Assembly (NCBI GenBank): GCA_019671135.1
Contig: JAHRHY010000008.1
Location: 1,736,001-1,800,000, forward strand
Length of the DNA: 64,000 nt
Direction: 5' to 3'
Source: Linnemannia hyalina
Lineage: Eukaryota; Mortierellomycota; Mortierellomycetes; Mortierellales; Mortierellaceae
The position numbers were made by a program, and so were the translations under genes. Positions within the stretch are counted from its first letter, which is position 1, and each line of letters opens with the position of its first letter. The notes under the pieces were generated by a model, which worked only from the letters and a program-made list of their open reading frames with translations, was not told the DNA's origin and searched no databases. Shown piece by piece: positions 21,876 to 34,810 of this stretch.

Positions 21876-23364
21876 TTATTTTCGTGAGCTGGTCTGCTTC
21901 TTAAGAATCTCTATCTGGTGCAGCACTTGCGGATCGCCAAGAACAGCTGCCTTTTGGTACCACTCCATGGCCTTTGTAAGATCCTGCGGAACCCCTCGTC
22001 CATAATGGTACAGACAGCCCAGGTTCATCTGCGCCCCTGTAGCGCCCTGCTCAGCAGCCTTGAGGTACCACTCGATTGCCTTAGGATAATTTTGTACCGT
22101 GCCTTTTCCATGCTCGTACAAGAATCCCAGGTTCGTCTGCGCCTGAGAGAACCCCTGTACAGCCGCCTTGTGGTACCAATCGATCGCCTTTGAGTACTCC
22201 TGTGCTCGCTCGTACATGAATCCAACGTTGATCTGGGCAGGCGGGTTTCCTTGCAAGGCCGCCTTGAGGTACCATGACATCGCCTTGGCCTCGTCTCGTG
22301 TGACACCTTGACCTCGCTCATACATGAACCCGACACAGCACTGGGCATTGATGTTTCCTTGCTGGGCTGCCTTTATATACCATTCCAAGGCCTTTTCAAG
22401 GTTCTGGGGGACGCCCTGGCCAGTTCCGTAACGACGAGCGACCTCGATTTGGGCTTCAGCGTTTCCTTTATTGGCCTTGTCTAGAACACCGTCCATTGCT
22501 GAGGAAGGGTTGCTGTGGGTCTGGTTGAGAGTGTTCCCATTCTTGCTTGGCGGTGCAGGAGGGGGAGGCGAAGTGTCCGAAAGTCGACTAACCTTGATTG
22601 GTGTCTGTGCGGGAACGACGGCGGCGTGTTGTGAGCTGGGGGGAAGTGAGCCTGGGAGAAGTGAGCTGTTGTTCTTTGCAATGGAAACATCGCTCTTGTT
22701 TTGAGTATGGGAAGTGGGGGCGATTGTTGGAATTGCTCCTCCAGCGTGGGTGCGGGTATGAATGGTATGGGTGGGTTCTGGATGAGTGTCGTCCGGCTCC
22801 TCGATCTCTGTTTTCAAGTTATCTGTCCGTGCTTTGTCGATGTTTGTGTTGTTGTTGTTGAAGTAGTGATCAGTTAGAGTTGTAGTTGTTGCAAATGTGG
22901 TTGTTGACCCGATGTCTGACATGGGGCTGGTGTGCTCTGGTCGGATTGTTGTCGTTGTTGGGTTGTCCACGATCACTTCCAGAACGACGGCGGGGATGGC
23001 AGCGACTCTCCGAGGTTCAAGACTATTTCCGATTAAAAAAAAAGCAAGATCGGAGGCCTGTTAATAAGAGAAGAATAAAAGGAGTATCGAGGTACACTGT
23101 TTGAAGTCAAGAAACGTACTATTGAAAGTCTTTGCCTTTGAGGAAGGGAAGGACTCGCGAATCTTGCTGGATAAAGAGCGCATTGGGGTAGACTACGAGG
23201 ATATCGTTCCAGAGGATGACGCTCTTGTCGGTGACAGGGTCAAAGTGAGTGGTGATGTAAATGATCTTGTTCGAGCCGAGGGGGCCGACACGAACAGGCT
23301 GGACGCCCTCCTGGGGTTGCTTGGGCTTTAGTTTTGAAAGGAGTCTTTGTAGTCCTGAAGGCAT
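21876..23364 (-). CDS. Sel1-like repeat (HCP-like) protein, 463 aa
   Basis: Exons 23364-23120 and 23022-21876 join in phase 2 (TA+T). The N-terminal ~110 residues form a module shared with the gene at 40753: IIYITTHFDPVTDKSVILW, ND-I-L, VLPFLKGKDF, then after the splice LEPRRVAAIPAVVLEVIVD. This module heads many predicted Mortierella Sel1 proteins. A Thr/Ser/Pro-rich linker follows (to about 265). The C-terminal part has five to six Sel1 repeats: AQIEVARRYGTGQGV, AMSWYLKAALQGNPPAQ, GFMYERAQEYSKAIDWY, AIEWYLKAAEQGATGAQ, GRGVPQDLTKAMEWYQKAA. Sel1 repeats are alpha-helical protein-binding solenoids. The function of this family member is unknown. No signal peptide or membrane segment. Confidence 0.9.
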
Positions 23365-24228
23365 TGTCGTGGTTGGAGTGCAAAGTGGTGAATGAGGAAT
23401 GTAAGGAGAGGCTGAATGAGAGAAGGAATGCGGAGAAGAAGAGAAAGAAAAAGAAGACGAAGAAGAAGAAGAAAAGAAGAAGAATGGTGGAGGATAGGCA
23501 AGAAGAAAGAAGGGAAAAAAAGAAAAGAGAGAGAGAGAGAGTAAGAAAAATGAAGACACAAGAGAGAGAGAGAGAGAAGGTGGCGAGGACAATTGAGATG
23601 GTCCAGTCAGAGAACGGCGTTTGGGCTAGTCTCTGTGTCTGTGAGTGTGGAATTGACAGTGAGGAGAGACCTGCTTCGCTTTTTTTCAAGTGCTACTGTC
23701 TTCTTGCCCGAGTCTCCCTCATTGTCTCGTATTGCAATTACAATATGCATGCTCTCGATGTGCCATCTTCAATTGCTCCATGGTACAACGAAGGGTCTAA
23801 TTCTAATATACCGGTATATGGTACATTGCCAGGTACATGAGTTCTGTATTGTCTATTCTTCGTTGTGTCATGGACGGGAGCGGTGATCCCTTCCTTGTTC
23901 CTGAATGTTTTAGTGGCAACTCACACCCTGTCCTGCTGCTGTGTTCAAGGCTTGCTTCCTTTCTCCTCCTGTCGTACACGAATACCCCCTGTTTCTCTTC
24001 ACCATAAAACATCAAACAATGTTCATACCAAGCATCCCCAGCAAAATGCGCGAGGTTGAAACGCGAGGGTTGTCTGTCTGTCCACCGCAAAATCAAATGC
24101 GAGGGGTGGCTTAGTCCAGCAGCTCACTTTCCCTTACTGCTCGCGTTTTTCTTTTTTTTTTTGCTCTTTCACTCTTCGTGACCAGCACTACTCAACACAC
24201 ACACACACAGACAAACAGACATACCGCC
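23365..24228. promoter_or_regulatory. divergent region between the Sel1 gene and gamma-tubulin
   Basis: 23380-23590 is almost pure purine on the plus strand, with (GA)n near 23530-23575, and forms the pyrimidine leader of the minus-strand gene. 24130-24225 is a T-rich then CA-repeat leader to gamma-tubulin. No further gene seen. Confidence 0.5.
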
Positions 24229-26356
24229 ATGCCACGGGAAATCATCACCATCCAGGCAGGACAATGCGGAAACCAGAGTAAAATACACTTGTACACTACA
24301 GTCTCAACTAGAGGAAACACGCATCACACACCACACTCATTCCAGGCAACAAAACATCCACTGACACGTACCACTGCTCTTTAACTTCTTTTGCACATTG
24401 ATAGTCGGACAGGAGTTCTGGGCGCAATTGTGTGCAGAGCACGGAATCAGCAAGGACGGAACTCTGGAGGACTATGCTACCGAGACCGGAGACCGCAAGG
24501 ATGTCTTCTTCTACCAGGTATGGAGAGTCAGAAAGTAGTCGACAGGCCGACTGTCGCAGTTGCCTTTGTTTTGTTGTACTGGACCTATAAGGAGAGAATA
24601 CAGAGCGCGCCACCATTTTTTTTGTTTTGTTTGCACTTCGGACCGTTGTTTGCATGCATGATAACTAACAACGTTACATTCTCTTGTTGTGACATGTTAG
24701 GCTGACGACGAACACTATATCCCACGCGCAATTCTCATCGACCTGGAGCCACGAGTATGTTCAACATGCAATAACAACAGGACGCGCTAGACGACGCTAC
24801 AATGACCAGGAAAAAAGCAAGCATAGAACGAAGTATCAGGATAAACTAACACCCGTACGCTTTTCGCAACCTGGGAAATACATAGGTCATCAACACAATC
24901 ACATCTTCGCCATATGCCAACCTCTACAACCCCGAAAACATCTTTCTCTCCAAAGACGGTGGTGGTGCCGGAAACAACTGGTCACTCGGTTACGGATCCG
25001 GCGAACGCGAGGCTGAGGAAATCCTGGAAAAACTGGACCGGGAAGCTGACGGGAGTGATTCGCTCGAGGGATTCATGCTGTTGCACTCGATTGCGGGAGG
25101 TACAGGATCAGGACTGGGTTCTTTCTTGTTGGAGAGGTTGAATGATCGGTACCCGAAGAAGCTGATCCAGACTTATTCGGTTTTCCCAAACAATGAGGAG
25201 ATGTCAGATGTAGTTGTGCAGCCTTATAACAGTATGCTGAGTTTGAAGCGGTTGACCCAGAATGCGGACTGTGTTGTTGTTTTGGATAATGCGGCGTTGA
25301 CCAGGATTGCGTGTGATCGGTTGCATATCCCTAACCCCACTTGGGCCCAGACCAACCAGCTCGTAAGTCCGTTTGACCCTTCTCCGCCTGTATGAGATAA
25401 TTTGCCAGCTACATTCATGTTTATGAAAAACTAACAACAATGTTATTCTTAAACAATGGTAATGCAAATAAATAATTAGGTGTCGACGGTAATGTCGGCA
25501 AGCACAACAACGCTTCGATACCCAGGATACATGAACAACGACCTCGTAGGCATGATCGCCTCCTTGATCCCGACCCCAAAATGTCACTTCCTCCAGACCT
25601 CCTACACACCCTTCACGAGTGACGGGATCGACCAGACGAAATCTGTGAGAAAGACGACTGTCCTGGATGTGATGCGTCGGCTCTTGCAGCCCAAGAACAG
25701 GATGGTCTCGACTACGCCCTCCAAGAAGAGTTGCTATGTCTCCATCCTTAATATCATCCAAGGAGAGGCTGACCCTACTGATGTAAGTTTCTTGGAACAT
25801 GTATCAATAGAAGCAGTATAATGTTGTGCGGTTTCATGTTTATGATAAGCAATTGACCTTTTTGCATTGTATTCGTTATTATAGGTACACAAGTCGTTGC
25901 TGAGAATTCGGGAGAGGAGGTTGGCGTCGTTTATTCCTTGGGGTCCTGCCAGTATCCAGGTCGCATTGACCAAGAAATCTCCCTACGTCCAAACCCCACA
26001 CCGTGTCAGCGGCCTCATGCTCGCCAACCATACCAGCATCGCCTCTGTACGCTGTTCAATTCTACCTTCCTACAACTGCAACCATTTCAAATCTCTCGTT
26101 GCACTGTTTTTTTGTTGGCGACTTCATTCTGACCCTTCTTTTTTTTCCATTTTTCGTTCACTAATAGCTGTTCAAGAGGACGTGTGACCAATTCGACAAG
26201 CTGCGGAAACGAAATGCTTTCTTGGAACCCTACAGACAGGGGTCGTTGTTCCAGGATGGATTGGAGGAATTCGACGAGTCCAGAGAAGTTGTCCAGGATC
26301 TCATCAACGAGTACGAAGCTTGTGAGAACGCGGATTATGTCAACTACGGCCAGTAG
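24229..26356 (+). CDS. TUBG: gamma-tubulin, 448 aa
   Basis: Seven exons join in phase: 24229-24277, 24405-24517, 24701-24754, 24886-25362, 25480-25782, 25885-26046, 26168-26356. The N-terminus [16 protein letters not shown] with [14 protein letters not shown] is gamma-specific (Pro-Arg-Glu instead of the beta MREIVHIQ). The GTP-binding loop is GGTGSG in exon 4 ([16 protein letters not shown]). Further signatures are [24 protein letters not shown] and [16 protein letters not shown]. The C-terminus [12 protein letters not shown] and [12 protein letters not shown] is conserved in gamma-tubulins. It nucleates microtubules within the gamma-tubulin complex at spindle poles. Length is typical; no defects are seen. 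Confidence 0.98.
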
Positions 26357-26448
26357 AGAACAAGCAAGGCAATCCTCGCAAAAAGCACAGAGATTTTTTC
26401 AGTTGTACAAATAAAATATATCGCAGAATAATAAAACAAATTGCATGC

Positions 26449-26482
<34 letters not shown>

Positions 26483-26579
26483 ATATTCGCTCTTTTAATG
26501 GTTTCTTTTCTTTTTTTTTTTCTACAGATTGCGTTATTTCTCCATTATTTCAAAATCCCCCTCCTCCTCTTTGCTATTT
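26357..26579. other. convergent gap with long A-tract
   Basis: An uninterrupted A run of about 30 bases at 26450-26480 follows the gamma-tubulin 3' end (aataaaata near 26410). On the minus side it is the 3' flank of the UBR1-like gene. The A-run may be a slippage tract or a retroposed tail; no element body is visible. Confidence 0.5.
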
Positions 26580-29500
26580 CTAAAGGGTGCGCCATCCGCC
26601 GATATCGTATGACTGCTCGATCTTGCGCGCGACATGGATTGGGATACCATGGGTCAACCAGAGACGACGGAGATCGTCGTACCGGAGTGGGTTCAGGAAC
26701 TGGGGCCGTCCTCGGAGTAGACCCAGATCGGCCTCTCCGTGCTCGTCCAGGAACGGCGCCGGGTGGAAGCAACCGTTCCGCACATGCAGCCACAGAATCA
26801 CACACTTCTTGATCAACAAGTACATTCCCACTGGTCCCGTGCAGCTGCATTGTCGTGAAGCGTAAAAGAAGGAGGGCGATGTAAAAACAGGTTAGTTAGG
26901 AAATCGCGAGAACCCAAATAAAAGGGAACAAATAAGCATGAAAAAGGGGACTTACGTGAGGGCGTGGGTATTGCATTCTCCACGACCGTCACTATCGAGA
27001 CCCTCGAGACAACAGAAGCTCTGACTGCAGACAATGGTTCCACAGCAGAGACAAAGTGCTGGATCCTGAGGCACGGTGTTGCACTTTGGGCAAATATACT
27101 TGATGCTCAGCTCAAAGAGCGAGTCCAGACGCCTTGGCAACCCCACAAGTTCATAGATCGTAGGATGGTTCAGACCAATGGGCAAAGTGATGAACCGCGA
27201 CGAGGCACTGGACGGTACACCCGCGGAAGATGACGACGATGATGATCCCTGAATATGATGAGCACCAAAACCAGCGTTTGATCCACCAATGCGCAGCACA
27301 TTCGACATGTCAAGCTCTCCATGTTGTCCAGGAATTCCACCAGGGAAAGAGCCAGGCCCAGCAAGGCTCACACAATCGTGGCACCAAGCAGTCAAGATGC
27401 CCTTCAACAGATCATCCTCGATCCACTTGGTGCACAGTGTAAGCAGATCCGGGAGATGCAACAATGCAGCCAGGCGGGAGTACTCATCGTCCAGTGGTTC
27501 TGCCGTCGACATGGCAGGCTGAGTCTCTGGGAACAGGACACCATGACGAGCATCCATCAACAAGGCCGACTTTCGTAGGAACGGGAGGATGTATGTCTTA
27601 AGGAGCTTCAAAAGCAACCTATCGGGCATATTGTCCAGGAACTGCTGCTGCTGGGCCACAGGCATCGACAAACTCTTCATCACATAAACGACAAACGCCC
27701 TCAGCGATGCCGCATCCTCGGGGCGGAGTGCATCGAGCGAGTGCTGGGTGTAGGAAGCAATACGGGGTTCAGCTGCCAGCAACGATTCCATATTCGATGT
27801 CGCAAAGGTCGTCACCGTCTTGACAATCTCTGCCACCAACAGAATCTCCAACAGGTGTCCTGGCTCGACATTTCCGGGAAGTGGGTGTAGGGTCAGCTCG
27901 GTCAGAATAAAGAAGGGGTCGTCCAAGAGTAAGGGCTTGACCATCTGCAACGAGGCGCTATCCGCTTGGTTCAACTCGGGGTGTCCTTGCAGAATCTTGC
28001 CCAGGCGCTCCCAGCTCAGTTGTGCGAGACGGGGTCGGTCGTCAGGGTGGTTCACCATGATAGCCGTGTACGAGATAGTCGTGTCGGCCATCATGCGCAA
28101 AAGTGTCAAGCTCTGCTGCTGAATACCGGCAATGAGGGTCGATGTTCCGTTGGCCGCATTAACACCGCGCTGTGTGATCTCCACGCACGAGACCGTGTAC
28201 GCAAACGCCTCCCACATCACGTTCACCTCGCCGATCTGGTTAGGGTTCTGTCGATACGTCAAAATCTCCTCGGGCCTCAGCAAATCGCGGTGGTTCATCT
28301 GGAAAACCTCGGCCAAACGCATATACATGGTCTTGATCGCGTCAGACTCAGGACTCTCGTGTGACTCGGAAATGTGTGCCATTGAGGACGACGAAGGTCC
28401 GGGCATTGCTCCTGGAGGTGGTCGAGAGAACGGTCCGCCTGTTAGCGCTGCCGCCTGCATCGGCGTTGTTGCTGTACCAGTGGGATCACCCATCAGTCTC
28501 TGGACAAGGCTGATCATGTTTTGGCTCCTGCTGTTCCGTCGCCGTGCTCCAATGGCTTGTGGTTCTCCTGCGCGTACAAGTCGGGTTGTGGGGTCCGACT
28601 CCACCTGTGCAATCTTCTTCTCGGCCGACAATGACTCCAAGGCGGTCACAGCTCCTGATTTGAGCCAATCCACAGGGCTACTACCGTTAGCGGGGATCAG
28701 CACACCAGGGTAGGTCTGCTTCTTGCCCTTCCAGATAATCGGCAGCAACAAGTTACCGAGCGACTTGCAGAGTGGGCACATGTACTCGCGCTGAGCTGGG
28801 TCCTCGGGATGGTTGCGGTTGTGCTGGGCCTCATGGCGTTGCTGGAGCGAACGAACATAGGTTTCAAAACACTTGATGTGCATCAAATGTCCACAGCTCG
28901 AGGTATAAAGTCCACGGCGATGAGACGTCGTCGGGAATCCCTTGGCAATCTTCTGAGGACGGTAAGGCTGTCCTGTTGCAGTTGCCTTTCCAGATCCAGG
29001 CCGCGACTCGGGTTCCTTGGTGCTAGCAGCGTCCGCCTCCTTGGGTGCCTCAAAGTTGGCGCTGTGCTTCTCAAAGTTGGAAGCAATGCCAAAGGGGCGA
29101 ATCGAGGTGGCTGAAATGTCGAGACTGAGAGGTGAGACGACAGACTCGAGCAAGAACTGGGGGTCATCCATGGGCGTCTGACGAAGTATGTGCGAGGGTT
29201 GGACGTAGGCAAGCATTCCGTATTCGCTCGATTGAGTCATCTCCTCCTGACAGACAATGCAGGTGTCGGTGGGATAGTGCCAAATCGTCTCTGCAATCTT
29301 TTGTGCACCGAGCTCAAGTGGATTCTGGTCATCCTCGTGCATCGACTCTACGTCCGCCTCGTCCGAGTCCGAGTCATAGAGATCCTCGTTAAGTGACATG
29401 AAGCTCTGCTGCTGCTGGGCCATCTGAGCCAACATCCTGGCCTGGCGCTCCTGACTGGCCTTCTTTCGACGCTCAACCTCCTCAGCCTCGCTCACACCAG

Positions 29501-32500
29501 CCTCTCCGCCTTCAGTGGGGCCTTTGGAGGCCTTCCACTCACCAACCATCGCCTTCGCCTCGGTTGAGCCGAGCTCCTCAAACTTGTTGAGCACAAAGTT
29601 CAACTTGGGCTGAATGCTCTTGTAGGCTGGGTCATCTGCACGCTGAATCAAGATCGAGAGCAGAGACAGACGAATGCGCTCGTTTCCGTTGATGACGACG
29701 GGGAACTTTTCGAATGAGGCGTGACGCATAAAGCCCGTCATGCCGATGCCCGACGACTCGCCCGCGGCATCCTGCTGAAGACTCCTGAAGGCATCGTTGT
29801 TGGGGTCGAGGATGGCAATCTGCATCATGTAGGCGGCTTGATCGATGATGGTGTCAGACTTGATCCTGGGCTCGGCTTTGACGTTCCAGAAGGTGTAAAA
29901 CAATATCTGGGTCATGGTCTTGGTATGCATCATGTTACCAAGGTTCTGGAAGGGGCCGCGCTCGATCGTGGAAAGGCGGGGAAGAATCTGGGGCGACTTG
30001 ATGGTGTTGTTGCTCTTCTTGATCATTCGGCTCTTAAGAATCTCCTCGGCCTCCTCACTGTTGTTCCTTGAAAAGTGGATAAAATAAGGGTCGACTTCGT
30101 CAAAGAACTGATCCTTGAGCTCGTAGAGACCGTGGTCTGAGATACCGTCGGGTGCACGGTAGGAAGCGAGTTCCTTGAGAGTGTCGTCAAACTTATAATG
30201 GTCTGTGAGACGCTCAGGGATACGCTTGGTGAGCTCCGAGTAGGCGATGGGCTTCAAGCAAAGACCGTGGACGACTTCGCGGCGAATCTCCTGCTCAATC
30301 GTAAATCCTGCTGCGTTGACTCTGTCGGACACACAGACGATCAAGAGGGTCAAGAGCTCCTCGGCCATAAACACGATCTGCAATAGGTCATAGGTGCTGT
30401 GCTCCCGTTGGCCAGAGAACCAGTCCAAAAGCTCGAAGCGATCCAGAGCTGTGACCAGGAAATGCTCCGGCTCAAAGAGGACCATTGCGACCTGGAGCAA
30501 GAAAATGTCCGAGTCGTATGTGTTCTCACGGAGGGAGACTTCGCGGTAGTACTGGGCCTGGGTGCGGATCACGAATCCATTGCGCACCCAGACATTTGCC
30601 TTGATCTGAGCCATTAGCACGCACACTATGAATGTACAGCAATAACAACAAACGTAAATCGTTAGAATTGCAACGCAAAAATCGAAGGTGTCATATTATA
30701 TGAGCTGCGATCAGGATATGTTACCTCGAAGGGGGTAGTCAAAAATCTCCTGGAGCTTGAAGACGCGCTTCTCATCCGAATCGTGGTCGCTACCGACAAT
30801 CTGGAGCATCAAGTGGCGGAACGACTCGTAGCCAACCTTTTGCAACTCGGCCGAGTCCAAAAAGTTGACATTCTCCAGCAAGTCCGCCAAAAACCAGTGA
30901 AGAGGGTGGTGGAAGGCGACAGGCTGGGCCGAGACCTTGTACTCGATCACATCGAACGATCTTGGTGGGGATGTGGGCATGATAATAGTATGTACTTGGG
31001 TCTTCCTCGCAGGAGTTGCGGGGCTGGCGGCTGTTGCGGGCTGAGCGGGGACGACCTGACCTGGTTGGTGTGCTGGCATGGTTGCTGGTCCGGTTGGAAG
31101 CGCCCCGATCATTGGGTGGTTCTCAGCCAGGGCAAGGTCCTGGGCAGAAGGGAGTGGGTGAGAATTGGGACCCTCTTCGGCAGGCTGGGGCATTTCCTCT
31201 TCGTGCTTGTCGCACCATTCGTAGATCTTCTTTACTGTCCGTGAAAGAACCTGAGTCAAGACCAAGGAGTTGGAAGAAAAGCAGTCAGAGAACTGTCGAC
31301 AGCACTTGTAGAGCTGTAATGTGACGTTGAAGGCATTGACCCAGGTGTTGGGCTCGAATTCAATGTGGTCAAGAGAGTAGCGAGTGTTGGGGTGCATTCC
31401 TTGGAACATGTTGAGGACTTCAATCATCTGCGTCTGGTATGCTGGGCGATTTGAGACGATTTGCTTGACGGCATCGTTGGCCAGGATGTACCGGAAGTCG
31501 TGGAATATGTGGAAGTAACGTCTGTTCTCAAAGGGAGGGAGGTTGCAGTTGATGGGCCCGCCGGCATAGTTGGGTCCTTGGAAGAAGGAGATCAGGATTT
31601 GGCAGAGGATGTATATAAAGTTATGCTCCTGCGCCAACATCTCTGCAATCGTCGGAACCGTGAACAGCTGGACAGAGAAAAGGATGATCGACAGCTCTGG
31701 CTCACGGTCGACCACCAAGAAAGCTCTTGCAATCTTGAGATAATTGAAGGCAAACCGCACAGCTAATGTAGCGCACACATTCGCAGAAAAGAGACATAAA
31801 ATATGACATTGTTAGAGTTAGCATGGAGATTAAAATAAAAAATGACATGGTCAAAGGCTCAAGTGTCACATAGCGCAGGACTTACCCATGAATTTCTTGT
31901 ACTTTGGACTAAGGACCAATGTACCAATGTAGACCTCACGAAGGTTGGCTCGGGGAAGCTTCCAAAACTTGAGGTCGAGCAACAGAAGCCAGTCGATTCT
32001 GAGTTTGCGGCGAGGAGGACCGGCTCTGGCGCTCTTGGCAAAGGGGTCGGACGGTTGCTGATCTACGCTGGAACTCGAACTCTCTGCCATCAGGGTATCT
32101 TCATCGTGAGCAGCATGTGACATCTCCGAGTCTCCGTCGTGGTTGTGGATGTGGGCGTGGGCGTGGGTATGGTGGTGAGGCCGTGATGGGTGGTCGTCGA
32201 TGACGTCTTCGTGGACTGATCCTGAAATATCGACATCGCCATCGACATCCAGTTCATGGGCAGACACAATGGGGACACGGCTCTCTTCCTCTGGGTTGAT
32301 TCCGACAATGTCGATATAGTCGTCCTCCATCTCGACGACGGTGTCCTGGTGGCTCATGGTGTTGTTCTTGTTGGGTTTCCGACGCCATTCGCTGCACAGC
32401 TCCTCGCATATGATTTCCCGAATGGCCTGTGATTGCTTTTGTGAGACAGCGCCTCCTTTGATATAAGCCAGCGATTTCAAGAAGGAGATGCAGACGTCGC

Positions 32501-33905
32501 ACAGCTGCTCCTTGAATGTCTCTCGGGCAGATCGAATGCTGACAACCAGCCCAATGTCTGCCAGGTTCTCCGCAATCTCCATGAGTCTCTGAATGTCGCT
32601 TGATACTTCAACGATAGCTCGTCCCTATCAATTGAAAAGGCAATGGCGTGATTGGGAGATATATAAATATTTTGAGGAGTACATATTAGTCATAAAGCTT
32701 CTTTTCTTCTTATTGCAAGTAACCATGCCTTGCTTTGCCATGCCGTAATGATATCCTGGCCTGGAAAGAGCTCAGCAAAGCAAGCTTCGTTACCAGACAG
32801 GTTCCACAAATGGTCACATGACAATCCACAAACTCACCTGTGTATCAACCGTTTCGGCGATCTTTCGAGAATAATTGGATGCCATATTGGTGGTTTCCGA
32901 GACTCGGTTGATGACATCTGTGAAGGAGTGGTCCTCATCGTTCCAGAGAATACAGACAAAGTCCATGAGGTCGAGGTTCGTCGTCTCTCCTGCAATGTTC
33001 CCGGCATCAACTGCATCGCGCTGGATCTGTTCTTTGCTCACACGGGTTCCATTCATGTTCTCGGGCGATGTCGTCATGGTGTCGATGATAAAGTCGAGGA
33101 CCGCGGCTATTGTCCGGCGAATCGATGCTGTGACTTCGGGTGGGTATTCCAGGTTCTTTGGATCGGTCTCGCCTTGTGGAATGTGTTTGGCTGAATGATA
33201 GATGCAGTCGAGTTCGACCTTCCATGCCTCTGGGTCCCCGCAATCGCAACATCCGCCTCCACCGTTGTTGACCGAGAACGAGGTATCATGACCCTCGTGG
33301 TTGGTTCCGTGAAAGCAACGCAAACAAAACACGCAAGTCTCGTCCAATGCACACGTCCTATTTGGTTGGCAGGCAAAGTGGTGTTTGTTTTCTTAGCGCT
33401 TGCCATGTCGTGTATTTTTATTACTTATTTTCCATTTATCTTATGCTTCATTAGCTTCACTGACACAAGTACAAACGCCAACACCGTCTGGGCATAGTGC
33501 GCGTTTCTTAGTGCCATATAAGATCACCATGCGCCACACCAGTGACTTGACAACGGATCATGAAACGTACACGAAATGATAAAGAAAAGATATGCGAAAT
33601 GCAAGGAGTGAGAAATGTTACCTGCAACGGAAGACACCTTCACCCATTTTGAAGGTATGGCCACAGGCTTGGCCCCTGGCAGAGGGCGAGTACTCGTCAT
33701 CGCCATTGTCGGTGAGGACGGTGACGCCGTTCTGACGGGCCTCAACAAAGGAAGGGAAGTAGTTGTGGAGGAACTCGTCGTTATTGTCCCAGAGGGAGGC
33801 GTAGAGCTCCGAGTTGATTTCGCGCAGGGCTGAGTCTGAGAGGATCGAGTCGAACTTGCGGGCTGCATCCCGCAGGTAGGCGCGCAGCGGGGAGTCCAAT
33901 GACAT
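26580..33905 (-). CDS. UBR1: UBR1-type N-recognin E3 ubiquitin ligase, 2171 aa
   Basis: Six exons join in phase: 33905-33622, 33357-32838, 32624-31886, 31762-30725, 30625-26956, 26844-26580. The UBR box spans the first splice (ACGHTFKMGEGVFRCR then TCALDETCVFCLRCF, NHEGHD, GGGCCDCGDPEAWK; about residues 77-145) and binds basic N-terminal degrons. A ClpS-like N-domain follows (DFVCILWNDEDHSFTDVINR), for bulky hydrophobic N-termini. A His-rich low-complexity segment lies in exon 3. The RING is split, with CIVCQEE at about 1314 and CGHLMHIKCF plus YMCPLCK at about 1475. The C-terminal autoinhibitory (UAIN) region ends GEADLGLLRGRPQFL, DLRRLWLTHGI and HVARKIEQ. Length and order match Ubr1/UBR1-2. 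With E2 Rad6/Ubc2 it ubiquitylates N-degron substrates. It diverges from the RalGAP gene over 905 bp. Confidence 0.95.
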
Positions 33906-34810
33906 TTTCTTTTGTGTCTTTTTTTTTTTTTTTTTTGTCTGAGGGCTCAAATGACTCCCTAGCGTGAAGGATGAAGGGTGGGAAGGTGTGAAGTGAACTG
34001 TGTTTGAAAAATATAAATATGCGTCAAGAAAGTGAGAAAAGGAATGGGAAAGAAGAAAGGAGGGGATCAGTCAAGAAGAAGAAGAGTTCTTCTTGTTTCT
34101 TTTTTGCTATCCGAGGAAGAAGAGGAACAAGGGGTGTTGCGTGGTGTGTGCGTGTGCGTTGTAGGGGAGAGGTGCCAAGGTCGGATGGGGCGAAGAACAA
34201 AGAACAAAAAGAAAGTGGAAAGAGTGGAAATACGAGAGCGAGATATGAACAGGGTAGGGTGTGAGTCTATGCGGCCGCTCTCTCGCCATCTGCAGAGAGT
34301 GCAGATGACGTCACGAGGAACTGGTCAGGTGATAAAATGATTAAAGGCACAGCCCATGAAGGACCTGAATCGTTCCATTGGAGACACACGTGTGTAGTGT
34401 GGCAGGAATTGACCTCCACGGACTTTGTTGCTTGTCGTCTCCTTATTATTGTCACCTCTTCACTCCTCGTTGCTCGTTCCTGCCTGTCTGTTCCTTACTC
34501 CTATTTCCCATCTTTTCCTTCTCCTTCCGCCACCAAACACCACTCCTCAACACACACATTCACTCTCATCTCCTCTTCACATTCACTCCTCCTCACCTTC
34601 ACTACCTGTCACCATCCAACCCCTCCCCCACTTAACACTACTCAACCCTTGTCTCTTTCTCTCCTTCCTCCTCTCCCTTTCCCTTTACCCATTTCGCTCT
34701 CGTTCGCTCTTTTGATGACCCGCATTGCATCTATCCAACCCTCGACACGCCCTGTCTAAAAATACCAGCCGCTTAATAAGAAGGCGGGAGCACAAAACGA
34801 CATCCATATC
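33906..34810. promoter_or_regulatory. bidirectional intergenic region between UBR1 and RalGAP-beta genes
   Basis: A T16 run at 33920-33935 lies close before the UBR1 start on the minus strand. 34000-34260 is purine-rich; CACGTG is at 34387-34392, and ATGACGTCA-like tgacgtcacg at 34308 is a CRE/ATF-type site. 34480-34700 is a C/T-rich leader. A short upstream ORF of 14 codons (ATG 34715) precedes the RalGAP ATG at 34811 and could dampen translation. Binding-site readings are by motif only. Confidence 0.5.

Noticed and set aside
26964..30617. Many plus-strand ORFs of 60-190 codons opposite the UBR1 gene
   Set aside because: Antisense shadows of a long GC-rich coding exon.
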